From Paenibacillus stellifer (GTDB lineage Bacteria > Bacillota > Bacilli > Paenibacillales > Paenibacillaceae), in assembly GCF_000758685.1 (NCBI RefSeq), contig NZ_CP009286.1:2386501-2450500 (forward strand): 64,000 nt of DNA, in the 5' to 3' direction. Below the pieces are notes generated by a model that was given only the letters and a program-made list of their open reading frames with translations, did not search any database and was not told the DNA's origin. The position numbers were made by a program, and so were the translations under genes. Below are positions 27,211-37,499 of this stretch, in pieces. Positions within the stretch are counted from its first letter, which is position 1, and every line of letters starts with the position of its first letter.

Positions 27211-27444
27211 ATGAGCAAATATGTAAAGGTAAAGAAAGATTCCTGTATCGCGTGTGGAAGCTGCGGATCGGCAGCTCCGGAAATATTCGATTTTGACGAT
27301 GACGGCCTGGCGGAAGTGATCTTTGAAGGCGACGGCAACAAAGGCGTAACCCTTATTGCAAGCGATCTGCTGGAAGAGCTTAACGATGCGATCGACAGCT
27401 GTCCGACCAGCTGCATCAAGACGGCTGCCGCACCTTTCGCCTGA
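27211..27444 (+). CDS. fer: 4Fe-4S ferredoxin (Bacillus Fer type)
   Basis: 77 residues, acidic. Cluster ligands are CIACGSC (residues 12-18) plus the Cys of CPTSC near the C-terminus, giving a single 4Fe-4S cluster; the second half-site is degenerate as in Bacillus Fer. ATG 27211 has GAGGAG 8 nt upstream; GTG 27202 overlaps that site. It is monocistronic, ending in its own terminator. The consensus GlnR box upstream and the position just before nifB suggest it supplies electrons to AnfH, although the same protein type serves housekeeping roles in Bacilli. Confidence 0.93.
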   Translation: MSKYVKVKKDSCIACGSCGSAAPEIFDFDDDGLAEVIFEGDGNKGVTLIASDLLEELNDAIDSCPTSCIKTAAAPFA

Positions 27445-27494
27445 TTAAATTTTGCTTCAGCACGGTATTATCATTTGATAAGTAGTAACACCAG

Positions 27495-27549
27495 ATCCTT
27501 CAAGGTCGTTCGGTTCCGGAGAGAAGCGGCGGCTTTGAAGGATTTTTTT
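27495..27549 (+). terminator. Terminator after the ferredoxin gene
   Basis: ATCCTTCAAGG pairs with CTTTGAAGGAT (one G-U) across a 27-nt loop; seven T follow. Confidence 0.85.
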
Positions 27550-27605
27550 GGCAGAAAACTGAAAGCCTTTTATTCGAAGTGTCTGTTCAATCAGTGTTAA
27601 TAATA

Positions 27606-27622
27606 CGTTAACTTATATAACA
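27606..27622. promoter_or_regulatory. GlnR-like box I upstream of the nifB promoter
   Basis: CGTTA-N7-TAACA differs from TGTNA-N7-TNACA at one position only. It lies 50 bp upstream of the -35 element of the nifB promoter. Confidence 0.65.
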
Positions 27623-27671
27623 TCATTTTCGACGGATTTTCCAAAATGCCTATGTGATGTCTTTTTCCTCA

Positions 27672-27700
27672 TTGACCCTCCCGAATGATCGCATTATTCT
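27672..27700 (+). promoter_or_regulatory. Sigma-A promoter of the nifBENX unit
   Basis: TTGACC (27672-27677), 17-nt spacer, TATTCT (27695-27700). The transcript would start near 27707, leaving an 80-nt leader. It is bracketed by two GlnR-like boxes, the arrangement described for nif promoters of Paenibacillus. Confidence 0.75.
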
Positions 27701-27751
27701 GATGAAAATCAGCAATTATTTATTTAATGAGTTATAATTAGTTATATTTAG

Positions 27752-27768
27752 TGTTAACTAATATGACT
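27752..27768. promoter_or_regulatory. GlnR-like box II downstream of the nifB promoter
   Basis: TGTTA-N7-TGACT differs from the consensus only in the last base. It lies in the leader, 20 bp before the ATG of nifB, where binding would block transcription. Confidence 0.65.
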
Positions 27769-27788
27769 TATCGGGAGGAGGAACCGTC

Positions 27789-29114
27789 ATGTCGGATTCG
27801 GCTGTATTGAAGCATCCCTGTTACAGCGAACAGGCGCATCATCATTTTGCACGCATGCACGCAGCGGTGGCGCCCAAATGCAATATTCGCTGCAACTACT
27901 GCAACCCGAAGTTTGACTGTGTCAATGAAAGCCGGCCGGGCGTTGTCAGCCAGGTGCTGTCTCCGGAGGAGGCCGCTGACCAAGTAGTCTGGACGATGTC
28001 CCGTCTGCCCCAGCTGTCCGTTTTCGGAATTGCAGGCCCTGGTGATCCGCTGGCCAATGCCGATGCGGTATTCCGCACCTTCCGTCTGGTGTCGGAGCAC
28101 GACCCTGATTTCCATCTATGCCTCAGTACGAACGGTTTGATGCTGCCCGATTATATCGAGCAAATCACCGAGCTCGGCATCCGTCATGTCACCGTCACAA
28201 TGAATGCGGTGGATCCTGCAATCGGCGCTCGCGTCTATGAGAAGGTCTTCTATGACGGCGTGTTGTACAACGGGGAGGAAGCGGCCCGGCTGCTCATTAA
28301 TCGGCAGTTGCTCGGCATTGAGATGCTTGCCAAAGCGGGCATTCTCTGCAAGGTGAACTCCGTGCACATCCCTGAAGTGAACGGGGAGCATTTGGCCGAG
28401 GTAACCCGAACGGTGAAGAAGCTTGGCGCTTTTAGCCATAATATTATGCCGCTGATCCTTTCGCCCGGCAGCTTCTATGCCAAGCAAGGCTACCGGGTGC
28501 CTACCGGTGAAGAATCGGCTGCTGTGCAGCAGGCATCGTCGGAGATTATGCCGGTCATGCGCCACTGCCGCCAGTGCCGGGCGGACGCTGTCGGCATGCT
28601 GGGCGACGATCTGAGCCAGGCTCCGGATCTGATCCAGAATGCGGTTCTGTTCGACAAGGCCGGAAGAGACGCGCATCAGGAGATGCTGGTCGCCCGGATG
28701 AACAAAAGCGTGGAGCTGGCCGAAGGAAGCTGGGATGGTGCTGTTAAGGTGGCCGTTGCGACCAGGGGGTCCGGCCAGATCAATCAGCATTTCGGACATG
28801 CACGCGAGTTTCTGATCTACGAGGCCCGGGAATCGGGTGAACATCGTCTCGTAGGCGTCCGCAAGGTGCAGGCATACTGCAACGGACTGGCGGATTGCGG
28901 CGAGGATGAAGGAGGCAGCGGAGTTCGAATATTTGCAGAGACGGTGCATATGCTCAAGGACTGCATCATGCTGCTCTGTTCCGGAATCGGAAAGGCTCCG
29001 GCCAGCAAGCTGAAGCATGCGGGTATTATGCCGATCGTCTGCAAAGGGGATATCGACAGTCAGCTTCGGGACAATGTCAAGTTCTATCATTATTTTGCGG
29101 GAGGATGCCGTTAA
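27789..29114 (+). CDS. nifB: Nitrogenase cofactor biosynthesis protein NifB (radical SAM plus NifX-like domain)
   Basis: 441 residues. It builds the Fe-S-carbide core (NifB-co) from which all nitrogenase cofactors derive. The radical SAM cluster motif CNIRCNYC is at about residues 35-42, preceded by HxHFARMHAAVAPKC; additional Cys ligands appear as RHCRQCRADA (about 257-266). A C-terminal NifX/NafY-type domain (about 315-441, with GQINQHFGHA) follows. GGAGGAGG precedes the ATG. It heads the nifB-nifE-nifN-nifX unit. It could serve the iron-only nitrogenase downstream and any Mo enzyme encoded elsewhere. Confidence 0.96.
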   Translation: MSDSAVLKHPCYSEQAHHHFARMHAAVAPKCNIRCNYCNPKFDCVNESRPGVVSQVLSPEEAADQVVWTMSRLPQLSVFGIAGPGDPLANADAVFRTFRLVSEHDPDFHLCLSTNGLMLPDYIEQITELGIRHVTVTMNAVDPAIGARVYEKVFYDGVLYNGEEAARLLINRQLLGIEMLAKAGILCKVNSVHIPEVNGEHLAEVTRTVKKLGAFSHNIMPLILSPGSFYAKQGYRVPTGEESAAVQQASSEIMPVMRHCRQCRADAVGMLGDDLSQAPDLIQNAVLFDKAGRDAHQEMLVARMNKSVELAEGSWDGAVKVAVATRGSGQINQHFGHAREFLIYEARESGEHRLVGVRKVQAYCNGLADCGEDEGGSGVRIFAETVHMLKDCIMLLCSGIGKAPASKLKHAGIMPIVCKGDIDSQLRDNVKFYHYFAGGCR

Positions 29115-29172
29115 GAAGAGCGCTTAGTCAGATTGAAGACAATGGAATAGCTTGGTGAAAGGGGGATGCATA

Positions 29173-30525
29173 ATGCCTAGAGGGAAGAATGCGCTGTTCG
29201 TGGAGCCGGATTGCGAACATAACGGTCAGGAGAAGAAAGGCTGCGTTCGTCCGGGACCGGGCGAAGTTTCGCGGGGCTGCCCCGTTGCCGGTTCGCTTGC
29301 CGCTCTTCTGCCAATCAGGGATGCGGCCCATCTGGTGCATGGAACATCCGCCTGTCTGGAGAGCGGATGGCTGGAGCCGGCTGATCGGGGTCATCATGGC
29401 GGTCTGGCGGGATATGGCTTCTCCACGTATTTGAATGACAGGGATATGGCGCTCGGCGGTGAAGGAAAGCTGTTGAAAGCAATCGGCTACATCGCCGAGA
29501 ATTACAAGCCTCCCGCAATCTTCGTGTATGCGACTTGCATTACTGTACTCTCGATGGAGGATCTCGACGCTGTCTGCAGCGAGGCGGAGACCGCCTGGAA
29601 TATACCCGTCATCCCGGTTCACAGTCCGGGCTTCAGCGGAAGCAGCGGAAATATGGGCCGGAGACTGGCGGGAGAAGCGCTGATGGACAGGGTGATCGGA
29701 CAGGGGGTTGAAGAGCCGGGACATCCGGGTACTTATGACATTAATCTGATCGGCGAGTACGAGGGCGGAGAGGAAGGGGCGGATATGGAGGCGCTGCTTG
29801 CCAAAACCGGTATTCGGGTGCTGTCGCAGATTACCGGCGAGAACTCCTATTCGAGGGTAAGCCGCGCTCATCTGGCGAAGGTCAATATGGTCGTGTGCAG
29901 CCGTGCGATGATTACGCTCGCCAGACGGATGAAGGACCGGTACGACATTCCTTATTTCGAGGGTTCCTTCTACGGCGAGCGTGAGATCCGCTTCACAATC
30001 CGTCAGCTTGCTTTCCATTTCGGCGATGCGGAGCTGGAGAAGAAGCTCTACCGGTACATCCGCAAGGAAGAGGAGCGGCTTCGTTCCGAACTGGCAAATG
30101 TCCGCAGGGAGCTGAAGGGCAAATCGGTTGTGCTGTATACCGACGGAACCGAGAGCTGGAGATACTTGACTCTTCTGCAAGAGCTGGGTCTGAAGATTGC
30201 GGCAGTCGGCACCAACCGGAACACCCAGGAGGACATGTCCCGGATCCGGGAGAGACTTGAAGGCGGCACTGTCATCCTGAATGAATGCGGGGATGGCAAA
30301 ATTCTTCAGACCTTCAGGGAGCGTCGTGGGGATCTGATGCTGGTCAGCGGAAGGAATGAGTACGTGCCGCTCAAAGAGAGAATTCCGTTTCTGAACCTGG
30401 CGCGGGACCGGCATCGCTCTTACGCCGGATATGCCGGCGTGCGCCGGCTTGCCGGTGATATCCTGGACACTCTGGAGCAGCCGGTATGGAAGCTTAGCGG
30501 CAAGAGTGCGCCTTGGGAGCGATGA
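29173..30525 (+). CDS. nifE: NifE-like cofactor scaffold protein (divergent)
   Basis: 450 residues. It matches the NifE side of the NifEN scaffold: GCxRPGPG---GCPVAG near residues 23-37, DAAHLVHGTSAC (about 51-62) and YATCITVLSMEDLDAVC (about 117-133) carry the cysteines expected for the inter-subunit Fe-S cluster. ATG 29173 has AAAGGGGG upstream; TTG 29152 is less likely. Compared with Mo-type NifE the segment after HGTSAC (ESGWLEPADRGHH) is unusual. It lies 58 bp after nifB and 4 bp before nifN. Whether it is dedicated to the FeFe cofactor or is a VnfE-like protein cannot be decided by eye. Confidence 0.85.
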   Translation: MPRGKNALFVEPDCEHNGQEKKGCVRPGPGEVSRGCPVAGSLAALLPIRDAAHLVHGTSACLESGWLEPADRGHHGGLAGYGFSTYLNDRDMALGGEGKLLKAIGYIAENYKPPAIFVYATCITVLSMEDLDAVCSEAETAWNIPVIPVHSPGFSGSSGNMGRRLAGEALMDRVIGQGVEEPGHPGTYDINLIGEYEGGEEGADMEALLAKTGIRVLSQITGENSYSRVSRAHLAKVNMVVCSRAMITLARRMKDRYDIPYFEGSFYGEREIRFTIRQLAFHFGDAELEKKLYRYIRKEEERLRSELANVRRELKGKSVVLYTDGTESWRYLTLLQELGLKIAAVGTNRNTQEDMSRIRERLEGGTVILNECGDGKILQTFRERRGDLMLVSGRNEYVPLKERIPFLNLARDRHRSYAGYAGVRRLAGDILDTLEQPVWKLSGKSAPWER

Positions 30526-30529
30526 AGCG

Positions 30530-31849
30530 ATGAGTTTAACCGGAGAAATGAATGTCAAACCGTTGTCTGTTAATCCTTTCCGTGTCAGTCAAGCCATCGG
30601 AGGCGTACTGGCACTGCAGGGATTTTTTCGTTCCCTGCCGATTCTGTACGGTGCTCACGGCTGTGTCGATGCCGTCGGCCAATTGATTTCTCAGCATTTC
30701 CGCGAGCCGGTCGCGCTGCAGAATGTGGCGATCCACGATTCCAATCTGATCTTTGGCGGAACGCAGAGCTCCCAGGAGGCGCTTGAGCTTGCGCTGAAGC
30801 AGTTCAAACCCGATCTGATTGCGCTTATCGGCACTTCGCTGACCGAAATGGTAGGCGAGGATCTGGAGAGCGATGTCAGACAATTTCTGAGCAGCGGGGG
30901 CGGTGATGCGGAGACGCTGGTGCTGTCCTTGCAGCTTCCCGATTATGAAGGATCGCTGGAGACCGGCTATGCCCGCATGACGGAGGCTGTAGTGGAGGCT
31001 GTCATCCGAAGAAGCGGCGGGGCAGCCCGCAAGAAACGCAGGAACCGCGTGAACCTGCTGCCGGGCCCGCATCTGACACCTGGCGATGTCATGGAGCTAA
31101 AGGAGATCATTTCCTCATTCGGGCTTGAAGTCCTGGCACTGCCTGATTTGTCGTCATCGCTTTGCGGTCACCTGCTCGTTGGAAGCACCGGCCTGTCAAG
31201 AGGGGGCATGCCGCTCGATTATCTGGACAAAATGCTTACTTCAAGCTGCACGATAGCGGTCGGAGGCAGTATGGAACGGGCGGGGCGCAAAATCGAGGCG
31301 GCTGCGGGCATTCCCTGCCATGTCTTTCCGGGTCTGACCGGGCTTGCAGCCTGTGACGAGTTCTTTGACTTCCTTCGCCGGCTTAGCCGGACTGAGGTTC
31401 AGGTCAAGCATCGGTGGCAGCGGCAGATTCTGCTCGACAGCATGCTGGATGCCCAGAGCGTCTTCCGTGGCAAGGAGATAATCGCGGCGCTGGAGCCGGA
31501 TCACCTGCTGAGCTTGTCGGAATGGCTCGAGGAAGTCGGCATCCGGTCGTTCAGAGCGATATCACCGTGCACATCTCCCGTTCTTGCGAATTTTCGCGGG
31601 GAATGCCGCATCGGAGATCTGGAAGATATGGAAGAAATGGCATCATCCGGCGCGGATTTATGGATAGGCAGCTCTTACGGTGAACAAGGAGCGCAGCGCA
31701 GGGGCACGGCTTTTCTGCCTATGGGTTTCCCTGTGCTGGGCAGGCTGGGGACTCCGCTTGTAGTGAGCGTCGGATACGGAGGAACGACGGATCTGCTAGG
31801 CCGGATCGGGAATGCGCTGCTTCAGGCCGAGAGGAGGACAGGCGAATGA
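30530..31849 (+). CDS. nifN: NifN-like cofactor scaffold protein (divergent)
   Basis: 439 residues. The N-terminus has the NifN pattern NPFRVSQAIGGVLAL, LYGAHGCV (conserved Cys near residue 44) and QHFREPVALQN, followed by the FGGTQSSQEAL strand-turn. The C-terminal PxGFPVLGRLG block (about residues 400-410) is shared with NifK/NifN. ATG 30530 is taken because it follows the nifE stop by 4 nt; the frame is open upstream inside nifE. It should pair with the NifE-like protein into a tetramer that carries the maturing cofactor. Its stop overlaps nifX by 4 nt. Confidence 0.85.
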   Translation: MSLTGEMNVKPLSVNPFRVSQAIGGVLALQGFFRSLPILYGAHGCVDAVGQLISQHFREPVALQNVAIHDSNLIFGGTQSSQEALELALKQFKPDLIALIGTSLTEMVGEDLESDVRQFLSSGGGDAETLVLSLQLPDYEGSLETGYARMTEAVVEAVIRRSGGAARKKRRNRVNLLPGPHLTPGDVMELKEIISSFGLEVLALPDLSSSLCGHLLVGSTGLSRGGMPLDYLDKMLTSSCTIAVGGSMERAGRKIEAAAGIPCHVFPGLTGLAACDEFFDFLRRLSRTEVQVKHRWQRQILLDSMLDAQSVFRGKEIIAALEPDHLLSLSEWLEEVGIRSFRAISPCTSPVLANFRGECRIGDLEDMEEMASSGADLWIGSSYGEQGAQRRGTAFLPMGFPVLGRLGTPLVVSVGYGGTTDLLGRIGNALLQAERRTGE

Positions 31850-32226
31850 GGATTGCTTTCGCTTCAATTGACGGCAGGCATATCGACGGGCATTTCGGAC
31901 TCTGCACGGCTTTTTCGATTTTTGAATTGAAAGGGGGCCGTTACCGGTGGCTGGAATCGCGATCGGTCGCCGAGCGGCAGGATGAGGCGGAGCATGACTG
32001 CCGGATGGAGACCAGAGTCCAGCTTATCGGCGATTGTACACTGCTATTCGTCTGCAGTATAGGAGGAGAAGCGGAGAAACGGCTTCGGCAGGAAGGGATC
32101 ATGACGCTCAAGACGGAGAGTGAAGCCGAAATTATTCCCCAGTTGGACCGGCTGCTCAGTCTGATGAAAGGCGATGCTCCGCTATGGCTGCTTCAGGCCC
32201 TTCGCAGAGCGGATAAGAATAAGTGA
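31846..32226 (+). CDS. nifX: NifX-like cofactor-binding protein
   Basis: 126 residues of the dinitrogenase iron-molybdenum cofactor biosynthesis family. The start MRIAFASIDG and HIDGHFGLCTAFSIFEL (residues 13-29) are typical of NifX/NifB C-terminal domains, which bind NifB-co or VK-type intermediates. It overlaps nifN by 4 nt and closes the first unit before the strong terminator. Confidence 0.87.
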   Translation: MRIAFASIDGRHIDGHFGLCTAFSIFELKGGRYRWLESRSVAERQDEAEHDCRMETRVQLIGDCTLLFVCSIGGEAEKRLRQEGIMTLKTESEAEIIPQLDRLLSLMKGDAPLWLLQALRRADKNK

Positions 32227-32258
32227 GCAAGCTGCCTTATTTTTCAGGCATATTTACC

Positions 32259-32312
32259 CCGGATACCATCCGGCTCCCCTGGCAGGGAGTGAGGATGGTA
32301 TCCGGTTTTTTT
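32259..32312 (+). terminator. Very strong terminator between nifX and anfH
   Basis: A perfect 13-bp stem (CCGGATACCATCC / GGATGGTATCCGG) followed by seven T. It separates the cofactor genes from the structural operon. Confidence 0.92.
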
Positions 32313-32404
32313 GTAGCAGGGGAAGAACGGAAAGTGCGGCTATATTTCCATCCTTTTCATGAAAGCGCTATGAAAGTGTCGAAAATCAAAATAACAAAAG
32401 TACA

Positions 32405-32421
32405 TGTCATAAAACATAACA
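32405..32421. promoter_or_regulatory. Perfect GlnR/TnrA box I upstream of anfH
   Basis: TGTCA-N7-TAACA matches TGTNA-N7-TNACA exactly. Possible promoter elements lie downstream (TTGTCC at 32470-32475 with TAACAT at 32494-32499), both only partial matches, as expected for an activated promoter. Confidence 0.75.
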
Positions 32422-32530
32422 TATATTTTGAATATCCTGTTTTGAGAGCGGTGATTTCGCTCGTTTTTATTGTCCGATATAGCCTCCAGGGGCTAACATA
32501 AGCGTAAGACATCAAACAAATAACAAGTCG

Positions 32531-32547
32531 AGTTACTAAAACTAACA
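32531..32547. promoter_or_regulatory. GlnR-like box II in the anfH leader
   Basis: AGTTA-N7-TAACA has one mismatch to the consensus. It lies 126 bp downstream of box I and about 100 bp before anfH, repeating the two-box layout seen at nifB. Confidence 0.65.
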
Positions 32548-32617
32548 AATGAACGGAGGGTTGGGAGAGGTTTCGCGAACACACGAAGACTAGGGAGAGA
32601 AACCGCAGTACCTGATT

Positions 32618-32634
32618 TCAAATTTAAAATTTGA
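32618..32634. promoter_or_regulatory. Perfect 17-bp palindrome directly before the anfH ribosome binding site
   Basis: TCAAATTT and AAATTTGA flank a single A; GAGGAG begins within a few bases. It could be an operator for an unidentified regulator or a weak RNA hairpin that shields the ribosome binding site. Confidence 0.6.
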
Positions 32635-33477
<843 letters not shown>

Positions 33478-33491
33478 GGCTAAACCAATAA

Positions 33492-35072
<1,581 letters not shown>

Positions 35073-35088
35073 GGGGAGGGAGAAGAAC

Positions 35089-35442
35089 GTGGAAGAGCAA
35101 GTGCTGAATGAGCGCATCGCGCTGATGGAGGATTATATTCTGAAGAAATGTCTCTGGCAGTTCCATTCCCGCGCCTGGGACAGAGAACGGCAGAACGAGA
35201 ATATTCTGGGTATGACCTCCAAGATTCTGTGCGGCGAGACCGTCGTCAGGGAAACGGCCGAGGACCGGTGCTATTATGCCGATGCAATCTGTCTGGCTGA
35301 AGCGTATCAACAACGCTTTGAATGGCTGAATGACATGAATGTGGCCGAAATCAAGGAGCTTATAGCTGCACTGAAGGAACGCATCGACTATGTGTGCATT
35401 ACCGGTTCCCTGAACGAGGAACTGACAGTCAAACAATATTAA
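35089..35442 (+). CDS. anfG: Iron-only nitrogenase delta subunit AnfG
   Basis: 117 residues, somewhat shorter than Azotobacter AnfG (about 132). The delta subunit occurs only in V and Fe nitrogenases and binds AnfD. The family pattern is visible: YILKKCLWQFHSRAWDRE (about 14-31), ENILGMTSKILCGE and RCYYADAICLAEAYQ. GTG start 16 bp after anfD, preceded by GGGAGGGAG. Confidence 0.95.
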   Translation: MEEQVLNERIALMEDYILKKCLWQFHSRAWDRERQNENILGMTSKILCGETVVRETAEDRCYYADAICLAEAYQQRFEWLNDMNVAEIKELIAALKERIDYVCITGSLNEELTVKQY

Positions 35443-35460
35443 TCGAGAGGGGCAACGCGG

Positions 35461-36846
35461 ATGTCTTGCGATTTAAAACCAAAAGAGCGCGCCGGCGTCA
35501 TCAATCCGATCTTCACCTGCCAGCCCGCGGGCGCGCAATTTGCCAGTATCGGCATCAAAGACTGTATTGGGATCGTGCACGGAGGACAAGGCTGCGTCAT
35601 GTTCGTCCGGCTGTGGTTCTCCCAGCATTTCAAGGACAATTTCCTGATGGCTTCGTCCTCGGTGCATGAAGACGGCGCCGTGTTCGGCGCATTGGACCGG
35701 GTGGAGACAGCGGTTGACGTTCTGCTGATACGTTACCCGGATGTGAAGGTAGTACCGATCATTACCACCTGCTCGACCGAGGTTATCGGCGATGACGTGG
35801 ACGGCGTCATTACGAAGCTGAACAACGGTCTCTTAAAGGAAAAGTATGCCGGACGCGAAGTGCATCTTGTCGCTATCCACACGCCGAGCTTCGTCGGCAG
35901 TCATGTAACCGGATATGATGTAGGTGTTGAAGCGTTCGTGCAGTATTTTGCCAAGAAGGGCGAGCCGAACGGCAAGCTGAATCTGATCACCGGCTGGGTC
36001 AATCCCGGCGACGTAACGGTTCTGAAAGGCCTGCTGTCCGCGATGGACATTGACGCAACCGTACTGTTCGAAATCGAGGAGTTCGATTCTCCGCTGATGC
36101 CTGACAAGAGCGGCGAGTCGCATGGCGCGACAACGATCGCGGATTTGCAGGGAACGGCTAACGCCATCGGCACGATCGCGCTGAACCGCTATGAAGGCGG
36201 CAGAGCGGCCAAGTATTTGCAGAACGAATTCGATCTGCCGACGATCATCGGCCCGACGCCGATCGGCATCCGCAATACAGATACGTTCCTGCAGAATCTG
36301 AAGTCGATGACTGGCAAGCCGATTCCGCAGTCGCTCGTCAAGGAGCGCGGGATTGCGATTGACGCGATCACCGACGTGACGCATATGTTCCTCGCGGATA
36401 AGAAAGTAGCGATCTACGGGCATCCGGATCTTGTAATCGGACTGGCTGAATTTTGTCTGGATCTTGAGATGAAACCCGTTCTGCTGCTGCTCGGCGACGA
36501 TCATTCGGGCTACAAAACCGATCCACGGATCAAGGCGCTTCAGGAAAATGTCGATTTCGACATGGAAATTATCATGAACGCGGACTTGATGGACCTGGAA
36601 AGCCGTCTGAAGGATGGTCTGGAGCTGGATCTCATTCTCGGCCATTCCAAGGGCCGGTTCATCTCGATCGACTACAATGTCCCAATGGTTCGCGTCGGAT
36701 TCCCGACCTATGACCGCGCAGGACTGTATCGTCACCCGGTTGTTGGCTATAAAGGCGCAATCTGGCTCGCCGAGGAAATGGCGAACACATTCTTCACTGA
36801 TATGGAATACAAGAAGAACAAGGAATGGCTGCTGAACGTCTGGTAA
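35461..36846 (+). CDS. anfK: Iron-only nitrogenase beta subunit AnfK
   Basis: 461 residues, essentially the length of Azotobacter AnfK. It completes the P-cluster site: FTCQPAGAQ (Cys about 20), HGGQGCVMFVR (about 45) and TTCSTEVIGDD (about 104). Blocks such as GWVNPGDV, ALNRYEG, GPTPIGIRNTD and LGHSKGRFISIDYN are typical of AnfK rather than NifK, and the long NifK N-terminal extension is absent. GAGAGGGG precedes the ATG. It ends in KNKEWLLNVW. A hairpin-rich 165-bp gap follows before the accessory genes. Confidence 0.97.
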   Translation: MSCDLKPKERAGVINPIFTCQPAGAQFASIGIKDCIGIVHGGQGCVMFVRLWFSQHFKDNFLMASSSVHEDGAVFGALDRVETAVDVLLIRYPDVKVVPIITTCSTEVIGDDVDGVITKLNNGLLKEKYAGREVHLVAIHTPSFVGSHVTGYDVGVEAFVQYFAKKGEPNGKLNLITGWVNPGDVTVLKGLLSAMDIDATVLFEIEEFDSPLMPDKSGESHGATTIADLQGTANAIGTIALNRYEGGRAAKYLQNEFDLPTIIGPTPIGIRNTDTFLQNLKSMTGKPIPQSLVKERGIAIDAITDVTHMFLADKKVAIYGHPDLVIGLAEFCLDLEMKPVLLLLGDDHSGYKTDPRIKALQENVDFDMEIIMNADLMDLESRLKDGLELDLILGHSKGRFISIDYNVPMVRVGFPTYDRAGLYRHPVVGYKGAIWLAEEMANTFFTDMEYKKNKEWLLNVW

Positions 36847-36922
36847 GCCGGACAGAGGAATGAAGATTCAGAAGGGCGACAGATGCAAGGTGCGCCTATA
36901 GGTAGGAATGTTTCTTATAACA

Positions 36923-36950
36923 GCCGGTTTCCCGCTTGCGGGTCACCGGC
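36923..36950. repeat. Stem-loop between anfK and the accessory genes
   Basis: GCCGGT-TT-CCCGC-TT-GCGGG-TC-ACCGGC: an 11-bp interrupted stem with no T run. It probably protects or punctuates the operon transcript rather than ending it. Confidence 0.7.
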
Positions 36951-37011
36951 AACTCCCGTTAGGCGTGCAGCGCTGCCGTGTGCATGATCAAACTGAAGGA
37001 GGCTGACAGGA

Positions 37012-37473
37012 ATGGGGATCAACATGAACCCGCTCGATCAGGAGACGTTTGAGGATAATTACCGGGCTGCGTTATCCTATCATAGCAGAGCGGAGCAGTT
37101 CAAGAGCCAGGATCAGCGTTACAGTCTCGTATTCAATGTGGCCTGCGTGGCGCTGGAGCGCTATCTCGTCGCCATGTGTTACTTGTATGACGCGCCTCCG
37201 CTCAACCACAATTATATCTGTCTCATGAATGCGGCGGAGACGGTGGTTTCGTTCCCTGCGGAGCTGTCCAAGGAGATTCGCTCGCTTGATTTTATATTCG
37301 GTATTTGTTCGCTGGATGACTATTTCCACGGAACACCGGAGCCGCAGGATGCGGACCGGGTACTTGGGATGTGCGAAGCGGTCCGGGATTTGTTCGATCC
37401 GGTCACGGTCGCCGAAGCCCTGGCTGAATCCGCCAAGTTGCATGCTAAGGACAGCCAGCGGGAAGTGGGCTGA
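37012..37473 (+). CDS. Unknown helical, HEPN-like protein behind anfK
   Basis: 153 residues. I do not recognise a named nitrogenase gene; it does not look like AnfO. It is predicted to be mainly helical: a first helix with ALSYHSRAEQF, then YSLVFNVACVALERYLVAMCYLYDA (positions about 41-64), LMNAAETV and a final amphipathic helix. This resembles the HEPN-like helical bundle, but the catalytic R-x4-6-H motif of HEPN RNases is not evident. AAGGAGG lies 9 nt before the ATG. Its place inside the anf operon suggests an accessory role for AnfDGK or for regulation of the operon. Confidence 0.6.
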   Translation: MGINMNPLDQETFEDNYRAALSYHSRAEQFKSQDQRYSLVFNVACVALERYLVAMCYLYDAPPLNHNYICLMNAAETVVSFPAELSKEIRSLDFIFGICSLDDYFHGTPEPQDADRVLGMCEAVRDLFDPVTVAEALAESAKLHAKDSQREVG

Positions 37474-37499
37474 AGAGAAACCACCGGAGGAGGAAGAAC

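Noticed and set aside
37012..37473. AnfO or AnfR
   Set aside because: The position behind anfK fits, but length and sequence pattern do not match what I know of these proteins, so no symbol is given.
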